Assembly (NCBI RefSeq): GCF_028209395.1
Contig: NZ_JAQLDQ010000025.1
Coordinates: forward strand, 1-26,324
Reading direction: 5' to 3'
Origin: Collinsella aerofaciens
GTDB taxonomy: Bacteria; Actinomycetota; Coriobacteriia; Coriobacteriales; Coriobacteriaceae
DNA length: 26,324 nucleotides
The position numbers and the translations under genes were made by a program. The notes under the pieces are model-generated. The model had not been told where the DNA came from, ran no database searches, and saw nothing but the letters and a program-made list of their open reading frames with translations. How positions within the stretch are numbered: position 1 is the stretch's first letter; each line of letters opens with the position of its first letter. Below, piece by piece: positions 22,512-26,324 of the stretch.

Positions 22512-23855
22512 ATGAGCGAACCCCTGCGCACCGTGAACGTCGGTCTGATCGGTCTGGGAACCGTCGGCGGCGGCGTGGCCCGTCTGATCAAGAGCCACCA
22601 CGATGAGTACCTGGCAGCCTACGGCATCGACCTTAAGCTGACCCGCGCCTGCGCGCTTGCTTGGGAGCAGGCCGAGGCGGCAGGCATTGAGCGCGAGGCC
22701 TTTACGAGCGACTGGCACGATGTCGTCACCGACCCCGCCGTCGACATCGTCGTCGAGCTGATTGGCGGCGAGCATCCCGCAACCGAGATCTTCACCACTG
22801 CCTTCGAGAACGGCAAGCATGTCGTCTCCGCCAACAAGGCCCTGCTGGGCCGCCATGTCGAGACGCTTGCCGAGAAGGCACGTGCGTGCGGCGTGCAGAT
22901 TAAGTGCGAGGCCAGCTGCGGTGGCGGCATCCCCATTGTCAGCACGCTCGAGCACGACCTGGTGGGTAACAAGATCCTGACCATCGCCGGCATCCTCAAC
23001 GGCACCACCAACTACATCCTGTCGCGCATGGACGCCGAGGGCGCCGATTACGCTGACGTGCTCGCCGACGCCCAGGCTAAGGGCTATGCCGAGGCCGACC
23101 CGTCCGCCGACGTCGACGGCTTCGACGCCGCCAGCAAGACGGCAATCCTCGCTTCCATCGGCTTTGGCACCCGCGTGACCACCGACGATGTCTACCAGCA
23201 GGGTATCCGTACCATCGGCGCCGAGGACATCGCCCAGGCCCGCGAGCTCGGCTACACCATCAAGCTGCTGGGCATCACACGCAACACCGACGCCGGCGTC
23301 GACGTCCGCGTGCATCCCACGCTGATCCCCGCCGACCACATGCTCGCCAAGGTCAACGGCGCCATGAACGCTGTCTACGTGGTAGGCGACGCCGTGGGCG
23401 AGACCATGTTCTACGGTGCCGGCGCAGGCTCCTTCCCCACCGCGAGTGCCGTCGTGGGCGACATCCTGTCGCTCTCCGAGCAGATCAGCCGCGGCGTTGC
23501 TCCGCTGCCCGAGATTGAGCCCTATGGTCACAACCTCGCCTTTAAGCCCATGGACGAGCTCCAGACCAAGTACTATGTGCGCCTGAAAGTCGCCGACCGC
23601 GTGGGCGCCCTGTCCGAGACGGTCGACATCTTTGCCAAGCACAACATCTCGATCTCGCTCATCAACCAGGTCGAGGACGGCAAATCGGGCGTCAGCGATG
23701 CCTGCTCGGTCATCTTCCTAACGCACCGCGCGCTCGAGAAGGACGTCCAGGCTGCCGCCGCCGAGCTTGCCAGCGTCGACTGCGTGGCCGAGGTCGCCAA
23801 CGTCCTGCGCATCGAGGACGTTGAAGCTTGGACCGAAGGCGTCATGGCGAACTAG
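22512..23855 (+). CDS. hom: Homoserine dehydrogenase
   Basis: The 447-residue enzyme reduces aspartate semialdehyde to homoserine with NAD(P)H, the branch toward threonine and methionine. It has the Rossmann motif GLIGLGTVGGG at 11-21, ANKALLGRH, CEASCGGGIPIV, the catalytic-domain signature GILNGTTNYILSRMD with EADPSADVDGFDAASK, and a C-terminal ACT domain (RLKVADRVGALSETVDIF) typical of feedback-regulated Hom of Gram-positive type. AAGGAG lies 7 bases before the ATG. It is a single-gene unit divergent from the liv operon and closed by a strong terminator. No leader peptide or riboswitch was recognised in the 250 bases upstream. Confidence 0.96.
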   Translation: MSEPLRTVNVGLIGLGTVGGGVARLIKSHHDEYLAAYGIDLKLTRACALAWEQAEAAGIEREAFTSDWHDVVTDPAVDIVVELIGGEHPATEIFTTAFENGKHVVSANKALLGRHVETLAEKARACGVQIKCEASCGGGIPIVSTLEHDLVGNKILTIAGILNGTTNYILSRMDAEGADYADVLADAQAKGYAEADPSADVDGFDAASKTAILASIGFGTRVTTDDVYQQGIRTIGAEDIAQARELGYTIKLLGITRNTDAGVDVRVHPTLIPADHMLAKVNGAMNAVYVVGDAVGETMFYGAGAGSFPTASAVVGDILSLSEQISRGVAPLPEIEPYGHNLAFKPMDELQTKYYVRLKVADRVGALSETVDIFAKHNISISLINQVEDGKSGVSDACSVIFLTHRALEKDVQAAAAELASVDCVAEVANVLRIEDVEAWTEGVMAN

Positions 23856-23886
23856 CCCAACGCTCGCCTAGCAATACGCGCCTTGA

Positions 23887-23920
23887 GGGCTCCCGTCCGA
23901 TGTGGGACGGGAGCCCTTTT
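23887..23920 (+). terminator. Terminator of hom
   Basis: GGGCTCCCGTCC (23887-23898) pairs perfectly with GGACGGGAGCCC (23905-23916) over a 6-base loop and is followed by TTTTG. It is 32 bases after the hom stop codon. Confidence 0.92.
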
Positions 23921-24069
23921 GTCACCTGCCCTAAGCACAACGGCAGAGCACATTTGCGCGAGCCGCTCATCGGTAACGCGGGCTACCGTTCACCGATATG
24001 CAAACACGGCCGATTCCGGTTACGGCTACGCTGTGTTGCGAATGTCCGCCCGCGATGAGAGGAAGCACC

Positions 24070-24819
24070 ATGTTGCTCGAGGGCAAGAAAGCAATCATCA
24101 CCGGAGGCACACGCGGTATCGGCTATGCCATCGCCTGCCGTTTTATCGAGGAAGGCGCTGCCGTCACCGTCTTTGGCTCGCGCCAAGAGACTGCCGACAC
24201 GGCCGTTGAGAAGCTGACAGCCGCCTATCCCGACGCCAAGGTCTGGGGTCGCTCCTGCGATCTCACCTCGCTCGAGGCCGTGACTGAGGCCTTTACGCAG
24301 ACTGCAGCCGACATGGGCGGCTTGGACACGGTCGTCAACAATGCCGGTATCTCCCAGCGTTCACCCCTCTTGGACTACACGGCCGAGGAGTTCGCAAAGG
24401 TCATGGACCTTAACGTCGTCGCCGTCTTTAATGGCCACCAGGCTGCCGCCAAGATCATGACCGAGGCCGGCCACGGCGGCACCATCACTACCACAAGCTC
24501 GATGGTCGCCAAGTACGGCCAGCCCTCCGGCGTCGGTTACCCCACGTCCAAGTTTGCCGTCAACGGTATGGTCCAGTCGCTCTCGCGCGAGCTCGCTCCC
24601 ATGGGCATCCGCGTCAACGCCGTCGCCCCCGGCGTGACTAAGACCGACATGGTCGCCAACCTGCCCGAAGAGGTCATCAAGCCCATCATCGCCACCATTC
24701 CGCTGGGTCGCATGGGCGAGCCCGAGGATGTCGCCAACGCCTTTGTTTTCCTGGCGAGCGACATGTCCTCCTACGTCACGGGCGCCGTGCTCCCCGTCGA
24801 CGGAGCCGCCCGCTCCTAA
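24070..24819 (+). CDS. SDR family NAD(P)-dependent oxidoreductase, BaiA-like
   Basis: The 249-residue classical short-chain dehydrogenase has the cofactor motif TGGTRGIG (near 12-19), NNAGIS, the catalytic serine in TTTSSMV, YPTSK (Tyr and Lys of YxxxK) and VAPGVTKTDM. It could be a FabG-type 3-oxoacyl reductase. Several positions, such as IITGGTRGIGYA, VTVFGSRQE, AYPDAKVWG, VFNGHQAA, SGVGYPTSK and LPVDGA, resemble from memory the bile acid 3-alpha-hydroxysteroid dehydrogenase BaiA of clostridia, so a hydroxysteroid substrate is a real alternative. The ATG at 24070 follows GAGAGGAAG; an upstream start at 23998 lacks support. It stands alone, flanked by terminators. Confidence 0.85.
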   Translation: MLLEGKKAIITGGTRGIGYAIACRFIEEGAAVTVFGSRQETADTAVEKLTAAYPDAKVWGRSCDLTSLEAVTEAFTQTAADMGGLDTVVNNAGISQRSPLLDYTAEEFAKVMDLNVVAVFNGHQAAAKIMTEAGHGGTITTTSSMVAKYGQPSGVGYPTSKFAVNGMVQSLSRELAPMGIRVNAVAPGVTKTDMVANLPEEVIKPIIATIPLGRMGEPEDVANAFVFLASDMSSYVTGAVLPVDGAARS

Positions 24820-24864
24820 GGAGCCACAAGCTTTGGCTTCAAGCTTCAACATAGCTCAACCAAA

Positions 24865-24903
24865 AAGGCGCGCCGTCTGAATCAACTGCAGACAGCGCGC
24901 CTT
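24865..24903 (+). terminator. Terminator of the SDR gene (bidirectional type)
   Basis: AAGGCGCGC-C-GTCTG (24865-24879) pairs with CAGAC-A-GCGCGCCTT (24889-24903). On the + strand it is followed by CTCC after TT. On the opposite strand the T-run is better (CCTTTTT), so it may work in both directions. Confidence 0.75.
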
Positions 24904-24917
24904 CTCCTGTTATGAAA

Positions 24918-25027
24918 GGGAAACTATGTCCCAGTATTTCGGATCAGAACGGGGCACGGTTTCCCCCAGGACCTCCTTGCGGAAACTGCATCCCACTCTG
25001 AGCGCCCATTCCGGGACACAGCTTCCC
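24918..25027. repeat. MITE-like palindromic element of about 110 bp
   Basis: Terminal inverted repeats GGGAAACTATGTCCC (24918-24932) and GGGACACAGCTTCCC (25013-25027) match at 13 of 15 positions. Inner blocks (GGGGCACGGTTTCC and GGAAACTGCATCCC) also pair imperfectly, so most of the unit folds into one long hairpin. There is a translatable frame across it (from 24926), but codon use and composition do not support a gene. The remaining bases 25028-25134 show nothing recognisable. Confidence 0.65.
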
Positions 25028-25134
25028 GAAGGGCGGCTGAGTCGTGCCATCCTAATCAAAACGCGACCGCATAGCGCCCCTAAGATAACCAGTTCTCATG
25101 CTGGAGCAAACGCATCAGGTGGCGTGACCGCTCA

Positions 25135-25163
25135 CCGACATGCAATTTGTTGCACAGTAAAAT
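25135..25163 (+). promoter_or_regulatory. Promoter and small dyad upstream of the FHA gene
   Basis: CCGACA (25135-25140) and TAAAAT (25158-25163) are 17 bases apart. The spacer contains the perfect dyad TGCAA-TTTG-TTGCA (25141-25154), a possible operator. The predicted start lies about 50 bases before the FHA gene. Confidence 0.5.
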
Positions 25164-25221
25164 CGGCTAGTGGCACCCTTATCCTTTATTTAGCGAATAA
25201 GTTCAAGGAAGGGAGAATGTC

Positions 25222-26154
25222 ATGCCAAGACGGCAAACACCGCTCGAGGTCATGTTCTCCCTGTTCAAGACTTCATTTACCCTGAGCCATCGCGCATTTG
25301 CCGAACTGTTACTATCCGATCTGCCGTTAACAAATGGACAGCCTACCGCCCAAATGGCACAGGACACCAGCTGGCTTTCGCGCACGATTGTGCACTCGCA
25401 GCCGGGCTCCCTAGAAGATCGCTACTTTGCCGACTGGTCCTGCGCATCGAATCAAATCCTGCACAAGCTACGGGAAAAAGGGTATTCGAACGCCGACATC
25501 TATACCATGATTGCGGCAGCGACTGACACGATGGCTCAAGCGCTCGGTGCCTGTGGGCGTAATGGGCTCCTTTACCGGAACGCCGCCTCGCGCCTCGTCA
25601 GCAGCCAGCCAGACAAAGATGACAGGGCTCTTATCTCAATCACGCTCGTTGTTTCGACCGCCTGTTGGTGCGATCCGGCCCGTGCTATCGCGTACATCAG
25701 GGACCGCTTTGAATTCGCAGAGAACGTCAGGTCGTTTACCCCCTCAAGTATTTCTTTCTGTCCATGCGATTTAAAACAAACGGGCACCGAACGTGCGATC
25801 GGCCTTATCAGGATCGACAACGAACTCGTCGTCGGGGGCCCTTATGTCATTGAGCCTTCTACCATGGGCTCCATCATCGGAGCGCTCGCACTCGAAGACG
25901 GCGCTGTCACCGATGTTGGGCTGGATGTCTCCGCCAAGCATCTCCGCATCTTCGCCGAGAACAATGCTTGGTACGCACAAGACCTCGGTTCGACCAACGG
26001 CACGCATCTGATTCGAACAGCCGATAACAGCGAACTCGACATCAGCTCCGGCGCACCCGCCCAGCTGTACCCCGGCGACATCCTGCGCCTGGGTCTCAGC
26101 ACTTCTTTTGCCGTCGTAGCAACGGCGGCTATCTTAGCAAATCCACATCACTAA
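25222..26154 (+). CDS. FHA domain-containing protein
   Basis: The 310-residue protein ends in a forkhead-associated domain, a phosphothreonine-binding module: the SxxH motif in DVSAKHLRIF, DLGSTNGTHL with the conserved STNGT turn, and LYPGDILRLG, together spanning about residues 205 to 300. The first 190 residues are mostly helical with several cysteines (including SFCPCD near 178) and match nothing I recognise. No transmembrane segment or signal peptide is evident. FHA proteins usually read out Ser/Thr kinase signalling; no kinase is in this window. The start is supported by GGAAGGGAG. Codon use is less GC-biased than in the hom or liv genes. It lies 19 bases before the interrupted SPFH gene and was probably in an operon with it. 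Confidence 0.82.
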   Translation: MPRRQTPLEVMFSLFKTSFTLSHRAFAELLLSDLPLTNGQPTAQMAQDTSWLSRTIVHSQPGSLEDRYFADWSCASNQILHKLREKGYSNADIYTMIAAATDTMAQALGACGRNGLLYRNAASRLVSSQPDKDDRALISITLVVSTACWCDPARAIAYIRDRFEFAENVRSFTPSSISFCPCDLKQTGTERAIGLIRIDNELVVGGPYVIEPSTMGSIIGALALEDGAVTDVGLDVSAKHLRIFAENNAWYAQDLGSTNGTHLIRTADNSELDISSGAPAQLYPGDILRLGLSTSFAVVATAAILANPHH

Positions 26155-26173
26155 CCATGGAAGCAGGAGGACT

Positions 26174-26275
26174 ATGAGCATCACGGATGTCATCAAATAT
26201 GAGGGCAATAACCAAACTTTTATCTGGAAACACCCCTCAGAAGACTTTGAACTGCCTCCCATTTCTTGGACATGA
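26174..26275 (+). pseudogene. SPFH / virion-core-like protein, 5' fragment interrupted by an insertion sequence
   Basis: The frame starts with MSITDVIKYEGNNQTFIWKH, with PSEDFE following, the N-terminus typical of bacterial SPFH-domain 'virion core protein' (YdjI-like) family members, normally about 300 residues or more. GCAGGAGG lies 5 bases before the ATG. After about 25 family-like residues the sequence switches into an IS end at 26248 and a TGA follows at 26273. The rest of the gene, if it survives, should lie beyond the IS outside the window. SPFH proteins are often membrane-associated scaffolds. The tight spacing after the FHA gene implies a shared transcript, now broken. Confidence 0.7.
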
Positions 26276-26324
26276 GAAATGGGAGGCTTTCTTTATGCGC
26301 GTTGATTTGAGAGTGAAGCATGAT
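26248..26324 (+). mobile_element. Left end of an IS3-family (IS150-like) insertion sequence, partial
   Basis: The sequence TGAACTGCCTCCCATTTCTT followed by GGACA has the shape of IS150-group ends (TG-A-CTG-CCC ... TTGGACA). A perfect 12-bp inverted repeat, CCTCCCATTTCT with AGAAATGGGAGG, lies just inside. It is followed by a Shine-Dalgarno (GGGAGG) and a start codon. The junction coincides with the loss of SPFH family sequence. The right end and the target duplication are outside the window. Family assignment is from memory of end motifs. Confidence 0.62.
26295..26324 (+). CDS. Start of a probable transposase OrfA (partial)
   Basis: ATG at 26295 is preceded by GGGAGG at 8 bases and opens a frame MRVDLRVKHD that runs off the window. 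Position and spacing relative to the IS end fit the first orf of an IS3-type element. Too little is visible to confirm a helix-turn-helix. Confidence 0.45.
   Translation, partial: MRVDLRVKHD

Noticed and set aside
22506..23642. 378-residue frame opposite hom
   Set aside because: It is an antisense shadow of a well-supported gene.
24926..25285. 119-residue frame with a passable Shine-Dalgarno before the FHA gene
   Set aside because: It starts inside a palindromic repeat, lacks the local codon bias, resembles no family and overlaps the FHA start.
1..26324. CRISPR array, riboswitch or T-box
   Set aside because: No regularly spaced repeats were seen, and no recognisable T-box or known riboswitch core was found in front of the liv operon or hom, though a reading by eye could miss a divergent one.

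Overview
The window reads as a chromosomal segment of a high-GC, anaerobic, gut-type actinobacterium. Collinsella or a close relative in the Coriobacteriia is my best guess. The guess rests on overall gene content, GC-rich third codon positions, class II aldolase, a paralogous liv system and intergenic palindromes carrying an ACGTCCCC core. The taxonomic call is inference; no rRNA gene is present.

Layout. Positions 1-330 hold a possible 3' end of a + strand gene and the terminator of the infC-rpmI-rplT translation operon, which runs on the minus strand (331-1515). That operon has a structured leader with an attenuator-like terminator, and infC probably starts at an AUA codon. Next, all on the minus strand, are a tRNA-Leu(CAA) with a partial duplicate of its 3' end, a transglutaminase-like gene, and class II fructose-bisphosphate aldolase. 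Between the last two lies a large palindromic repeat. Then comes a stringent-response and DNA-repair group transcribed in the order recJ-helicase fusion, relA/spoT (rel), MBL-fold hydrolase (11366 down to 4935).

At 11643 a + strand bile acid:sodium symporter-family transporter begins, divergent from recJ. It converges with a two-gene minus-strand operon, cutC then a DUF4931/GalT-like gene. A + strand cassette (14435-15652) encodes a PadR regulator with a strong promoter and operator-like dyad, a DUF1700 membrane protein, and what looks like the cut-off N-terminus of a third membrane protein. It is flanked on both sides by related palindromic repeats.

The region 15961-22259 (minus) is a complete branched-chain amino acid ABC transporter: two tandem paralogous binding lipoproteins, then livH, livM, livG and livF. 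The + strand then carries homoserine dehydrogenase with a textbook terminator, a short-chain dehydrogenase that resembles BaiA-type bile acid dehydrogenases, a roughly 110-bp MITE-like palindrome, and an FHA-domain protein. The next gene starts as an SPFH/virion-core-like protein but is cut after about 25 codons by what looks like the left end of an IS3-family insertion sequence, which runs off the window.

The most noteworthy items are the RecJ-helicase fusion, the non-canonical infC start with its leader attenuator, the IS-interrupted SPFH gene beside the FHA gene, the palindrome-flanked padR cassette, and at least four kinds of intergenic palindromic repeat. I saw no CRISPR array, phage module or plasmid origin.
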